Assembly: GCA_964487555.1 (NCBI GenBank)
Contig: CAZART010000024.1
Span: 1-51,194, forward strand
Length of the DNA: 51,194 nucleotides
Origin: CAZART01 sp964487555
Lineage (GTDB): Bacteria; Bacteroidota; Rhodothermia; Rhodothermales; VXPQ01
Reading direction: 5' to 3'
Shown here: positions 18,809 to 27,317 of the stretch, piece by piece
Position numbering within the stretch: position 1 is the stretch's first letter
Layout: each line of letters starts with the position of its first letter
Position numbers and translations under genes: made by a program
The notes under the pieces: generated by a model
Database searches by the model: none
Told to the model about the DNA's origin: nothing
The model's input: the letters and a program-made list of their open reading frames with translations, nothing else

Positions 18809-19701
18809 GAGGAGAGGATAGGGAATCGAGGATCGCCGCCGCGGGCCCCGGCGAGCGCGAGTTCAAGGCGGAGGGTGGGGGGGCGCTGATTGAGCTGCGG
18901 GGGGTGTCGAAGTATTTCGGGAATGTAATTGCGCTTCAGAAAGTGTCCTTGACGGTCCATTCGGGCGAAGTCATGTGTTTGCTCGGGGACAATGGTGCCG
19001 GGAAATCGACACTCATCAAGTGCCTTTCCGGTGTGCATCCGCCGGATGAAGGTGAGATGCTCGTGGATGGGACCGTCGTGCGCTTCGATTCGCCGCGCGA
19101 GGCACTCGAGTGCGGCATCGCTACCGTCTATCAGGACCTCGCAATGATTCCATTGATGAGCATCGCTCGCAACTTCTTCCTGGGCTCCGAGCCGAGCGTC
19201 GGCTGGGGACCGTTCCGCCGTTTCGATGCCCGCAAGGCGGACGCGGTGACGCGGGAAGAGCTCGGCCGCATGGGCATCGACGTCCGCGACACGTCCCAGC
19301 CTGTAGGCACGCTGTCGGGCGGCGAGCGGCAATCCGTAGCCATCGCCCGCGCAGTCCACTTTGGAGCACGCGTTCTGATTCTCGACGAGCCGACGTCCGC
19401 GCTCGGCGTCAAAGAAGCCGGCATCGTGCTGAAATACATCGCCCGGGCTCGATCGCGCGGAGTAGGCGTGATTTTCATCACACACAACATCCACCATGCC
19501 TTTCCCATCGGTGATCGATTTACCATCCTGAATCGCGGGCGGAGCTATGGAACGTTCGACAAGTCCGATATCACGCGCGAGGAGATGCTCACCATGATGG
19601 CGGGCGGCGAGGAGCTGGCGGAGCTCGATCAGGAGCTTGAAAAAATGGAAGAGGACGGCGAGCATGCCGATCCGAATGACGACGACTCAGCAGCACATTA
19701 A
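18805..19701 (+). CDS. sugar/inositol ABC transporter ATP-binding protein (single NBD)
   Basis: The protein has 298 residues. Walker A GDNGAGKST lies at residues 61-69, followed by the Q-loop in VYQDLAM, the signature LSGGERQS, Walker B VLILDEPTSALG and the switch histidine in FITHNIHHA. Unlike RbsA, which has two fused ATP-binding domains, this is a single domain of the FrcA type, so the importer would use a homodimer. Residues 1-27 form a charged extension before the domain and residues about 270-298 an acidic tail (ELDQELEKMEEDGEHADPND), both unusual. It is translationally coupled to the permease gene. Confidence 0.92.
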   Translation: MRGEDRESRIAAAGPGEREFKAEGGGALIELRGVSKYFGNVIALQKVSLTVHSGEVMCLLGDNGAGKSTLIKCLSGVHPPDEGEMLVDGTVVRFDSPREALECGIATVYQDLAMIPLMSIARNFFLGSEPSVGWGPFRRFDARKADAVTREELGRMGIDVRDTSQPVGTLSGGERQSVAIARAVHFGARVLILDEPTSALGVKEAGIVLKYIARARSRGVGVIFITHNIHHAFPIGDRFTILNRGRSYGTFDKSDITREEMLTMMAGGEELAELDQELEKMEEDGEHADPNDDDSAAH

Positions 19702-19715
19702 CAGGGGTGAGAGAG

Positions 19716-21182
19716 ATGGAAGTGACGAATTTCGTGAACGGCCGCTGGACGGCGGCTTCGAGCGGCGGGCACGTCGAGGTAACCAATCCGGCGAGTGGCG
19801 AGGTGATCGCGACGGTTCCCATGACCCCACGGACGGATGTCGACGCCGCCTGCGAAGCTGCTGCCCGCGTCTTCCCCGCCTGGCGCCGAACGCCGGCCCC
19901 GGATCGTATCCAGTATCTCTTCAAGCTGAAAGCATTGCTTGATGAGCATCTCGGCGAGCTCGCTACCATCATCACCAACGAATGCGGTAAGACCTATAAA
20001 GAGAGTGCCGGCGAATTGCGGCGCGGCATCGAGAATGTGGAAACGGCCTGCGGCATACCGTCCTTGATGCTGGGAACGAACCTCGAAGACATCGCACAAG
20101 GAATCGACGAGCACATGATCCGACAGCCGCTCGGCGTCGTGGCGGCGGTCACTCCGTTCAACTTTCCCGGCATGATTCCGCTGTGGTTTCTGCCCTATGC
20201 GATCGCGTGTGGAAACTGCTTCATCTTGAAACCCAGCGAAAAAACGCCGCTGACGAGCCGGCGCCTCATCGAGCTCGTGGAAGAGACGGGCATTCCTGCC
20301 GGGGTCGTGCAGCTCCTCCACGGCGGCAAAGAGACCGTCGACGCGCTCATCGAGCATCCGGTCGTTCGCGGCATCAGCTTCGTGGGCTCGAGTCCAGTTG
20401 CGCGTTATGTCTACCGCCAGGCCGCCGAACACGGCAAGCGCGCTCAGTGCCAGGGAGGGGCCAAGAATACGGTCGTCGTCCTTCCAGATGCCGACATGGA
20501 GATGACGACGAAGATCGTCGCGGATTCGGCCTTCGGCTGCGCGGGCCAGCGGTGCCTTGCGAATTCGCTCGCCATTTCGGTGGGCTCGGCGCGAGATACA
20601 TTCACAGAGGCGATCGCCGAGGCGGCCTCCTCGCGACGAGTCGGCTACGGCCTCGACGACGGCGTGGAGATGGGCCCCGTCATCACGTCAGAGAGCCGCT
20701 CGCGCATCGAACGTCTGATCGGTGAAGCGGAGAGAGAGGGTGCCCGCGTCCTGGTGGACGGACGCGGTCGCCGTGTCGATGGGTTTGACGACGGCTACTG
20801 GGTTTATCCGACCGTGCTCGACGACGTGCCGACGACCGGAGAGATCGCAAAGACGGAGATCTTCGGCCCCGTTTTCGGCTTGATGCACGTGGAAACGGTT
20901 GACGAGGCCATCGACCTGATCAACGAACGCGCCTATGGAAACATGGCGTGCCTGTTCACGTCGAGTGGAGCCGCCGCGCGTCAGTTCCGCTATGCCGTCG
21001 ACGCGGGGAATGTCGGCATCAACATCGGGGTGGCGGCTCCCATGGCCTATTTTCCATTTAGCGGGTGGAAAGACAGCTTCTTCGGCGATCTCCACGCGCA
21101 GGGCGCTCACGGTGTCGAATTCTATACCCAGACGAAGGTCGTCGTGGAGCGGTGGCCGGACGAGTGGAGCCGCACATTCTGA
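19716..21182 (+). CDS. iolA: methylmalonate-semialdehyde dehydrogenase (CoA-acylating)
   Basis: The protein has 488 residues. It converts malonate semialdehyde, the three-carbon product of inositol breakdown, to acetyl-CoA and CO2 with NAD+ and CoA. Family marks are TPFNFPGMIPLWFLPYAIACGN (in part) at 147-167, KPSEKTPLTS at 172-181, FVGSSPVARYVY at 222-233 and the catalytic Cys280 in CAGQRCLANS. The ATG at 19716 follows GGGGTGAGAG, a good ribosome site; a GTG at 19707 is in frame but less likely. It lies 14 bp after the ABC gene. The family (MmsA) also serves valine degradation, but the operon points to the inositol role. Confidence 0.92.
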   Translation: MEVTNFVNGRWTAASSGGHVEVTNPASGEVIATVPMTPRTDVDAACEAAARVFPAWRRTPAPDRIQYLFKLKALLDEHLGELATIITNECGKTYKESAGELRRGIENVETACGIPSLMLGTNLEDIAQGIDEHMIRQPLGVVAAVTPFNFPGMIPLWFLPYAIACGNCFILKPSEKTPLTSRRLIELVEETGIPAGVVQLLHGGKETVDALIEHPVVRGISFVGSSPVARYVYRQAAEHGKRAQCQGGAKNTVVVLPDADMEMTTKIVADSAFGCAGQRCLANSLAISVGSARDTFTEAIAEAASSRRVGYGLDDGVEMGPVITSESRSRIERLIGEAEREGARVLVDGRGRRVDGFDDGYWVYPTVLDDVPTTGEIAKTEIFGPVFGLMHVETVDEAIDLINERAYGNMACLFTSSGAAARQFRYAVDAGNVGINIGVAAPMAYFPFSGWKDSFFGDLHAQGAHGVEFYTQTKVVVERWPDEWSRTF

Positions 21183-21204
21183 TCACTTATCGACCTTTGC
21201 AGAC

Positions 21205-22143
21205 GTGCCATTGTCTTCCTTACCTGTTGGAAATGCGCCCTGTTCGTGGGGCTCCTTTGAGTTTGACGGCTTCCCCGCGCGGGAAATCGGGTACGAGCAG
21301 ATGCTCGACGAGCTCGTCGAGACCGGATACGCCGGTACCGAACTGGGTGATTGGGCGTACATGCCGACCGACCCCGCGGAGCTCCGTGATGAGCTCGAGC
21401 GGCGGCGATTGACGATGCTCGGGGCTTTCGTACCCGTCGCGTTCGCCGATGCAGGCGCGCACGACGCCGGGGAGGCACACGCCATAAAGGTGGCGCGTCT
21501 TCTCGCCGCCGTTTCAGACATCGGCGACGCCGATCATCAGCCCGTTCTTGTTCTCGCCGACGACAACGCGAGCGATCCGGTCCGCAGAAACCGTGCCGGC
21601 CGTGCCACTCCTGATCTGATGCTCGACGACGAGAGATGGCAGGTGTTCACCGACGGTGTCGAGCGAATCGCACGTCGCGTCCTTTCGGAGACGGGTATAT
21701 CGAGCGCCTTTCATCCGCACTGCGCGGGCTTCGTCGAGATGCCGGAGGAGATCCGGCAGCTTGTGGATCGCACGGATTCGGAGGCGGTTGGCCTCGTCTT
21801 CGATACGGGGCACTACGCTTTCGGCTCCGGAGGTTGCGAGAACGTCCTGGACGGACTTCGCCGCTTCGGCGGGCGTATCCGGCACGTTCATTTCAAAGAT
21901 TGCAGCGCGGAAGTGGCCGCGCGGTCGCGCACGGAGGGCTGGGATTACTTCAAATCACTCGAGCACGGCATCTTCTGCGAGCTCGGCGAAGGCTGCGTCG
22001 ATTTTCGGGCGGTTGCCGACGGCTTGCACGAGATCGGATATCAGGGATGGATTGTTGTGGAGCAAGATGTGCTTCCCGGAATGGGTGCGCCCCGCGAGAG
22101 TGCGGCAAAAAACCGCGAATACCTTCGAAGTATCGGGCTTTAG
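21205..22143 (+). CDS. iolE: inosose dehydratase (xylose-isomerase-like TIM barrel)
   Basis: The protein has about 312 residues. IolE dehydrates 2-keto-myo-inositol to the trihydroxycyclohexanedione used by IolD. The N-terminus VGNAPCSWGSFEF is the family hallmark. Metal-site strands follow: SSAFHPHCAGFVE, VGLVFDTGHYAFG and RIRHVHFKDC, then EGWDYFKSLEHGIFCELGEG and the C-terminal WIVVEQDVL. No ATG is available between the iolA stop and the hallmark; GTG at 21205 is the preferred start, and TTG at 21211 is the alternative. Last gene of the iol operon, 22 bp after iolA. Confidence 0.9.
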   Translation: MPLSSLPVGNAPCSWGSFEFDGFPAREIGYEQMLDELVETGYAGTELGDWAYMPTDPAELRDELERRRLTMLGAFVPVAFADAGAHDAGEAHAIKVARLLAAVSDIGDADHQPVLVLADDNASDPVRRNRAGRATPDLMLDDERWQVFTDGVERIARRVLSETGISSAFHPHCAGFVEMPEEIRQLVDRTDSEAVGLVFDTGHYAFGSGGCENVLDGLRRFGGRIRHVHFKDCSAEVAARSRTEGWDYFKSLEHGIFCELGEGCVDFRAVADGLHEIGYQGWIVVEQDVLPGMGAPRESAAKNREYLRSIGL

Positions 22144-22169
22144 AAGTTCAACTATTTCTCCGGAAGCTG

Positions 22170-22199
22170 TTGTCAATAAGCTCATTGTTAGAGTAATAT
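22170..22199 (+). promoter_or_regulatory. possible promoter before the Cys-repeat protein gene
   Basis: TTGTCA (22170-22175) and TAATAT (22194-22199) are 18 bp apart in the AT-richest part of the spacer after iolE. No copy of the LacI operator is present here. The leader to the ATG at 22373 would be about 165 nt long. Confidence 0.35.
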
Positions 22200-22290
22200 C
22201 CCGACCCCGAGCGAAACGTCGTGCTGACCCTCTACGCCGTTGCACCACGAACCATCGCGCAGCCTGGAGCGCTCGAGCTCAAGCAAGGAG

Positions 22291-22325
22291 ACGCCCGACC
22301 TCGTCCGGCATCCGGGCGTGCTTTT
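22291..22325 (+). terminator. possible terminator hairpin in the spacer after iolE
   Basis: ACGCCCG (22291-22297) and CGGGCGT (22313-22319) make a perfect 7-bp GC-rich stem with a 15-nt loop, followed by GCTTTT. It could end the iol operon 150 bp after the iolE stop, or attenuate the transcript from the possible promoter at 22170-22199. Confidence 0.35.
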
Positions 22326-22372
22326 ACAGTTGTCGCGGCCGTTCAACATCATCACATCTCGAGGGCTCTGGC

Positions 22373-24178
22373 ATGGACGTGTTCGAAGGTTCTCTCTTGG
22401 GTCCACTCGCGGAACGGCGAGACGGCCCGCCGCGAGCCGAGCGCAATCCATGGCATCTCGTTCGGAGCCTCTTGCTTTTCTGCTTGCTGCGCGCACCGGC
22501 GGAGGCGCTGGGACAGAACGCCGAGGGGCCGCTTCATTTTCCGGCGATGGTGGAAGGCGTGACACTAAGCCGCGCGGCGGACAGGGATATCGGGTTCGAC
22601 AACGGACCGGGAACATCGGCTCTAATCACTCGGCAGACCGGCGCCGGACTATTTTGGGAAACGTCGCTGCAGACGGCCGGCGCGCGCGTCGTGACGGACG
22701 CTGCCGGGGCCGTACACGCGGCGTACAGTGCGTACCTCGCCGACGAACCGGGGCAGAATCCCGCCTATTACGGCTACTGTCCCTCAGCCTGCACGAGTGA
22801 AGAGCAGTGGGCTATTGCGACCATCGGCGACGGCGAGAGTCGAGTGGAGCGGGTCCAGCTCGCCGTGGATTCGAGCGGACGCCCGAGGATGATTCTATAC
22901 GCCGGCATTCCGGAGGGTGGTTATCGATGGCAGTACGCTGCGTGCGATGCCGGCTGTACGGACGGTGCCAACTGGACGATAACTACGCTCGTTGATCTCG
23001 AGTGGATAGACGTCTCCATCTACGACCAGAGCCTGCGGAATTTTGCGCTAGATCCGCAGGGCCGTCCGCGCCTGATCTATTTCGACCAGAACCCGCCCGA
23101 TCACGTAGGAACCTTCTACGCATTCTGCGACGCGGACTGCACCATGCCGGCGAACTGGGATGAAATTCTCCTCACCAGTACTCTGTTTTCAAAGGAATCG
23201 CTGGCGTTTACGCAGTCGGGCCTGCCCCGATTTTCGGCATCCTATTACGGCGACGCGGGTCCCGTCCTTTTCTACGCGGCTTGTGAGGCTTCCTGCGCGG
23301 AAGCTGCAAACTGGTACCTCGTTCCGCTGGCCGACGGAGGTTTCGGAGGAGACCAGATGCAGGTTCTCCGTCTGGATTCTGATGATCGTCCAAGACTGGC
23401 GTTCTACCAGGCCTCACTTGATGGAGGAGGGGGCGAGATTCTGTACTATCTCGCGTGCGACGCAAGCTGTTTGGACGCTGGAAATTGGAGCGGCGTCGGC
23501 GTAGGTCTTGCGCCTGGAGACGGGAAGAGCGCGGATCTGGCGCTCGACGATCAGGGCCGTCCACGCATCGTCTATCAGGTGACGGGTGGCGCCGGGCTCG
23601 GGCTTGGGCGGTGCAACGAACAGTGTGAGAGTGCGAACGCGCTGTGGACGCACGAGCTGGCCGAGCCAAGCAGCCGGCTTGACGCGGAATGGCCGATCCT
23701 ACCTCCGCCGGGCTGCGCTGCGTCGGCGTGGGTCGGGGGATATCGGCCTACGCTCGCGTTGGGCCGGACGGGCGGTGTCCATGTCGGCTACGATGCCGAG
23801 CATCTGGGCGGAGGCGGATCGTGCAACGTCGACGCCGACTTTCTGACCGTCCGGTACGTTGAAGCTCAACCGACCGGTGGCACGGGCGCGGAAGCCGGCG
23901 CGTCGCTTTCGGGCGGCCATCTGCTGTCCGCGGCGTACCCGAATCCATTCAACGGCTCAACCACCTTCATGCTGACGCTCGCCCGCACCCAGCAAGTAAC
24001 ATTGACGATTTTCGATGTATCCGGGCGCGCGGTAGCGGTGCTGCACGAAGGCATGCTCACGGCAGAAGAGGCTCATCCGTTCCATCTCGACTCCGGCTCG
24101 CTTCCGTCCGGGCTCTACATCGCCCGCGCCGTAGGAGAGAATTTTTCAGCGGCACAACGTGCCGTCCTGGTGAAATGA
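22373..24178 (+). CDS. secreted Cys-pair repeat protein with T9SS/FlgD-like C-terminal domain
   Basis: The protein has 601 residues and an N-terminal hydrophobic segment (about 27-47) after a long basic start, probably a signal sequence. Six repeats of 52-61 residues each carry a CxxxC pair followed by a Trp: Cys 136/140, 191/195, 252/256, 304/308, 362/366 and 414/418, as in YAACDAGCTDGANW. Most are preceded or followed by a GRPRLIYF-like strand, so a propeller-like fold with one disulfide per blade is plausible. Residues 515-601 (AYPNPFNGSTTF, LTIFDVSGRAV, SGLYIARA) form the type IX secretion/FlgD-like sorting domain, so the protein should be exported and anchored or released at the surface. 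The function is unknown. The ATG at 22373 is the first before the signal segment. Confidence 0.8.
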   Translation: MDVFEGSLLGPLAERRDGPPRAERNPWHLVRSLLLFCLLRAPAEALGQNAEGPLHFPAMVEGVTLSRAADRDIGFDNGPGTSALITRQTGAGLFWETSLQTAGARVVTDAAGAVHAAYSAYLADEPGQNPAYYGYCPSACTSEEQWAIATIGDGESRVERVQLAVDSSGRPRMILYAGIPEGGYRWQYAACDAGCTDGANWTITTLVDLEWIDVSIYDQSLRNFALDPQGRPRLIYFDQNPPDHVGTFYAFCDADCTMPANWDEILLTSTLFSKESLAFTQSGLPRFSASYYGDAGPVLFYAACEASCAEAANWYLVPLADGGFGGDQMQVLRLDSDDRPRLAFYQASLDGGGGEILYYLACDASCLDAGNWSGVGVGLAPGDGKSADLALDDQGRPRIVYQVTGGAGLGLGRCNEQCESANALWTHELAEPSSRLDAEWPILPPPGCAASAWVGGYRPTLALGRTGGVHVGYDAEHLGGGGSCNVDADFLTVRYVEAQPTGGTGAEAGASLSGGHLLSAAYPNPFNGSTTFMLTLARTQQVTLTIFDVSGRAVAVLHEGMLTAEEAHPFHLDSGSLPSGLYIARAVGENFSAAQRAVLVK

Positions 24179-24250
24179 TGTGGCGTTCCCAATCATTTGG
24201 CCGTGATCGACTTTGGCGGAAGCCGTAGGGCGAAGTGAAGTGAAACTTCG

Positions 24251-24279
24251 TTGACATAAGGCGGCTTCGGCCCTATTCT
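24251..24279 (+). promoter_or_regulatory. promoter before the second iolG-like gene
   Basis: TTGACA (24251-24256), 17-bp spacer, TATTCT (24274-24279), about 80 bp before the ATG at 24361. It has the same design as the two LacI-controlled promoters, but no TGCACACGTGTGCA palindrome follows, so this gene is not obviously in that regulon. Confidence 0.6.
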
Positions 24280-24360
24280 GATCACGTCAACCTTTGATTC
24301 GTTCGTTGCGGGGCCACTCTCATTCGACCCCTCAAGCATGATCGATCCCGTGCGTGCGCC

Positions 24361-25377
24361 ATGACTTCTTACCTCAGACTAGGCGTTATCGGGACCGGAC
24401 GGATCGGCCGCCTCCATGCCGCAAACCTCGTACGTCGCGTCCCGCGTGCGCGCCTACTCGCCGTCGCGGACGTGGACGCCGACTCCGCCCAACGCTGTGC
24501 CGATGAGCTCGGGATCGGAATCGTAACAGGTGACTACCGCAGCTTATTGGAGGGCGACACCCTCGACGCCGTTGTGGTCTGCTCCTCTACGGATACCCAC
24601 GGTGAGATCATCGCCGCCGCTGCGGCCGCCGGCAAGCACGTGTTCTGCGAAAAACCCATTTCGCTGGAACTCCCGGCCATCGATGCCGCGCTCGCGGCCG
24701 TAGAGCGGGCAGGCATCAAGCTGCAAATCGGGTTTAACCGGCGTTTCGATGCGAACTTCCGTCGAGTACGCGATGCCATTGCAGAAGGGGAGATAGGCGA
24801 GCCTCACCTCCTCCATCTGGTGAGCCGCGATCCTGCGCCGCCACCCATCGAATACGTCCGCCGATCCGGCGGGATGTTCGTCGACATGACCATTCATGAT
24901 TTCGACATGGCGCGCTTTCTCATCGGGAGCGAAGTAGACGAGGTGTATGCTGCGGCCGGCGTGCGAGTGGACCCGGCCATCGGCGAAGCGCGCGACGTCG
25001 ATACGGCGGTCGTGGTGCTGCGCTTCGAAAACGGCGTGATCGGCACCATTGACAACAGCCGCCGCGCGGTCTACGGTTACGATCAGCGCGCCGAGGTTTT
25101 CGGAAGCGGCGGCAACATACGCACGGACAACATCCACGCCAATGCGGCCGTCGTCAGCACAGCGGCCCACGTCCGTCGCGACCTACCGCTCCACTTTTTC
25201 ATCGAGCGCTACGCCGAAAGCTACGTCGATGAAATGCGCGCCTTTGTCGATGCCGTCCTGGATGGCGGATCGGTCCCGGTTACCGGGCTCGACGGCCGCA
25301 TTCCCGTTGCAATGGGAATGGCGGCACGGAAGTCCTATGAGGAGAACCGGCCGGTTCGGGTGAGCGAAATCGGGTGA
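24361..25377 (+). CDS. iolG: inositol 2-dehydrogenase (second iolG-like copy)
   Basis: The protein has 338 residues. The Rossmann motif GVIGTGRIGRLHA lies at residues 8-20, CEKPISLE at 95-102, and RRSGGMFVDMTIHDFDMARFL holds the Asp/His active-site pair. Overall it looks closer to classical bacterial IolG than the copy at 11702, with the usual QIGFNRRFDANF strand. It has its own promoter and lies outside the LacI cassette. It may act on myo-inositol in parallel, or on scyllo- or D-chiro-inositol, in the same pathway. It converges with the microcompartment genes that follow on the other strand. Confidence 0.88.
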   Translation: MTSYLRLGVIGTGRIGRLHAANLVRRVPRARLLAVADVDADSAQRCADELGIGIVTGDYRSLLEGDTLDAVVVCSSTDTHGEIIAAAAAAGKHVFCEKPISLELPAIDAALAAVERAGIKLQIGFNRRFDANFRRVRDAIAEGEIGEPHLLHLVSRDPAPPPIEYVRRSGGMFVDMTIHDFDMARFLIGSEVDEVYAAAGVRVDPAIGEARDVDTAVVVLRFENGVIGTIDNSRRAVYGYDQRAEVFGSGGNIRTDNIHANAAVVSTAAHVRRDLPLHFFIERYAESYVDEMRAFVDAVLDGGSVPVTGLDGRIPVAMGMAARKSYEENRPVRVSEIG

Positions 25378-25495
25378 CTCGACGTCATGTGCAACGGCCC
25401 GCCTTTTCGGAACGAGGTGTGACCATGATGTGCTACGAGCAGCCTCCTTCTCGACGTTGGAAGGGCAGGAACGCGTCGGCCGACCCTGAGGCTAC

Positions 25496-25783
25496 TTAGC
25501 TCTTGGCACCCCACCTCATCGCGCCGTTGTCTACCGTGTCGACCACCCCGACGATCGTCGCATCAGTGGGCGTGAGGCCGTCGAACGGAATAGCCGCTTC
25601 TCGCGAGGTGACGTACATAACGACGTCGCGCTCGCCGGCATCTACGGTGTCGAGGGCGACGATAGGCCGCCCGTGTACGCTGCCCGAAAATGAGAGCGGC
25701 TGCACCAGCAGCATCCGCTGGCCGTCAAGCGCGGTATTTTTCCGCGTCGCCCACACATTCCCGATCACCCGCCCAAGATTCAT
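25496..25783 (-). CDS. EutN/CcmL-family microcompartment vertex protein (BMV), copy 1
   Basis: The protein has 95 residues, the usual length of the pentamers that close the vertices of bacterial microcompartments. It starts MNLGRVIGNVWATRKNTALDG and continues with MLLVQPLSF, GRPIVALDTVDAGERDVVMYV, SREAAI and a final TIVGVVDTVD, the pattern of the family's small beta-barrel. It is the last gene of a minus-strand operon (GGDEF-like protein, deoB, vertex copy 2, vertex copy 1), 56 bp after copy 2. No shell hexamer (BMC-H or BMC-T) gene is present in the window. Confidence 0.92.
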   Translation of the reverse strand: MNLGRVIGNVWATRKNTALDGQRMLLVQPLSFSGSVHGRPIVALDTVDAGERDVVMYVTSREAAIPFDGLTPTDATIVGVVDTVDNGAMRWGAKS

Positions 25784-25839
25784 CTATCTACCTGCAATAA
25801 AAAACCTACCGCCTTCCCCGTCCCCGTCCCCTTCCGCTC

Positions 25840-26142
25840 TCACGCCTCCGCCAACTCCGGCGCCGCCGCCACCTCGCGATTAACGTCGACGCGGTCGACG
25901 ATCGCCGTAATCAACGCGTCGACAGGCTTATTATTCGTGAGCTCGGTCTGGCGGGCGCTGGAGCCCTGTACGACGAGCACGATTTCGCCGGCACCGGCAC
26001 CGACGCTGTCCACGGCGACGACAAAGCCGCCGCGAGGAGCATACTCAAGATCCACCTCCTGAACGATCTGCAGCGTCATGCCGGTGAGCTGGTCGTCCTT
26101 ACGCGTGGCCCATACGGTCCCGATAACTTTGCCGAGTATCAT
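25840..26142 (-). CDS. EutN/CcmL-family microcompartment vertex protein (BMV), copy 2
   Basis: The protein has 100 residues. It starts MILGKVIGTVWATRKDDQLTG and runs through LQIVQEVDLEY, GFVVAVDSVGAGAGEIVLVVQGSSAR and ALITAIVDRVDV, again the EutN/CcmL fold. It shares its N-terminal motif with copy 1 but has diverged elsewhere, so the two are old paralogues that may occupy different vertices. Its ATG overlaps the phosphopentomutase stop by 4 bp (ATGA), which ties vertex formation to deoxyribose or ribose phosphate metabolism at the translation level. Confidence 0.93.
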   Translation of the reverse strand: MILGKVIGTVWATRKDDQLTGMTLQIVQEVDLEYAPRGGFVVAVDSVGAGAGEIVLVVQGSSARQTELTNNKPVDALITAIVDRVDVNREVAAAPELAEA

Positions 26143-27317
26143 GAGAAGACCTCGAAAGGCTGTCCTTTAGTCTTAAAGTCGATGTCGAAATAAGCCGCTG
26201 CCGTAGCTGCGTGGTCGTTGAACGACCGCCGTACACCGAGATCGAGACCCGCGGCCGCTCCGTAGACTAACAAAGGTACGAATTCGCGGCTGTGATCGGT
26301 GCTGGGCGTCGTGGGATCGTTGCCGTGGTCGGCAGTGATGACGAGGATTCCGCCCTCGGGGAGGGCGTCCAGGAAGGACGGCAGCCGAGCGTCAAAGGCC
26401 TCCAACGCTCGGGCGAACCCATCAGGATCATTACGGTGGCCGTACTCCTGATCAAAATCCACAAGATTCGTCCATACGAAAGAAGGCGGATCGATGCGGC
26501 GCATTCGGCGCAGCGTCTCTTCCATGCCTCGTTCGTTGGATTTCGTTTTCACAGCCACATCGAATCCTTCGCCGGCGAAAAGGTCGCCAATCTTGCCGAT
26601 GGCTACCGTATGCACGCCGCCACGCTGCAGCGCTTGCTGGATGGTCGCCGACGGCGGCAGCAGCGAGAAATCCTTGCGTTCGCTCGATACGCGCGTGTAT
26701 GCGCCTGCCGCGCCGACAAACGGCCGCGCGATGACGCGGCCGACGCCGTGAGGTCCGACGCAGACCTCCCGGCGAGCCACCTCGCAGAGACGATATAGCG
26801 CGTCGAGCGAGATGACGTCCTTGTGCGCCGCAATCTGAAAAACGCTGTCGGCGGACGTGTAAATGATAGGGAATCCCGTGCGCTCGTGCTCTTCGCCCAA
26901 CGCATCGATGATGGCCGTTCCCGACGCCGCCTTGTTGCCCAGCACGCCGTTGCAGCCCGTCAGCGCCATGAAGCGACCGATGACCTTCTCCGGAAATCCG
27001 TCAGGATAGGTCGGGAACGGCTGATCGAGTTGAAGCCCTGCCAGCTCCCAGTGCCCTGTCGTGCTGTCCTTCCCCGCCGAGACCTCCTGCATTTTTCCGT
27101 AGCTCGCAGCCGGCTCGGCGACGGCCGCAATGCCGTCGAGCGCGTCGATGCATCCCAGGCCCAACCGTTCGAGGTGCGGAAGCCGCAGCGATGATGCCGC
27201 ACAAACGTGTTTCAGGGTATGGCTACCTGCGTCTCCGTAACGATCCGCATCCGGCTGAGCGCCGACCCCGACACCATCAAGGACGATCGTGACGAAGGCT
27301 ATTCGACGATCGTGCAC
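26139..27317 (-). CDS. deoB: phosphopentomutase
   Basis: The protein has 392 residues, the normal DeoB length. It interconverts (deoxy)ribose 1-phosphate and 5-phosphate, linking nucleoside phosphorolysis to the DeoC aldolase. VTIVLDGVGVGAQPDADRYGD at the N-terminus holds metal-binding Asp, GKDSTTGHWE contains the phosphorylated Thr, and VITADHGNDPTTPSTDHSRE near the C-terminus holds the remaining metal ligands. It is translationally coupled to a vertex gene downstream and overlaps the end of the GGDEF-like gene upstream by 19 bp. Microcompartments of the sugar-phosphate type are built around DeoC-like aldolases, so DeoB may feed such a shell. No deoC or shell hexamer gene is seen here. Confidence 0.95.
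   Translation of the reverse strand: MHDRRIAFVTIVLDGVGVGAQPDADRYGDAGSHTLKHVCAASSLRLPHLERLGLGCIDALDGIAAVAEPAASYGKMQEVSAGKDSTTGHWELAGLQLDQPFPTYPDGFPEKVIGRFMALTGCNGVLGNKAASGTAIIDALGEEHERTGFPIIYTSADSVFQIAAHKDVISLDALYRLCEVARREVCVGPHGVGRVIARPFVGAAGAYTRVSSERKDFSLLPPSATIQQALQRGGVHTVAIGKIGDLFAGEGFDVAVKTKSNERGMEETLRRMRRIDPPSFVWTNLVDFDQEYGHRNDPDGFARALEAFDARLPSFLDALPEGGILVITADHGNDPTTPSTDHSREFVPLLVYGAAAGLDLGVRRSFNDHAATAAAYFDIDFKTKGQPFEVFS

Noticed and set aside
21656..22372. Frame open far upstream of the Cys-repeat protein
   Set aside because: It overlaps iolE in another frame and is Arg/Ser-rich; the signal sequence and the ATG at 22373 mark the real start.
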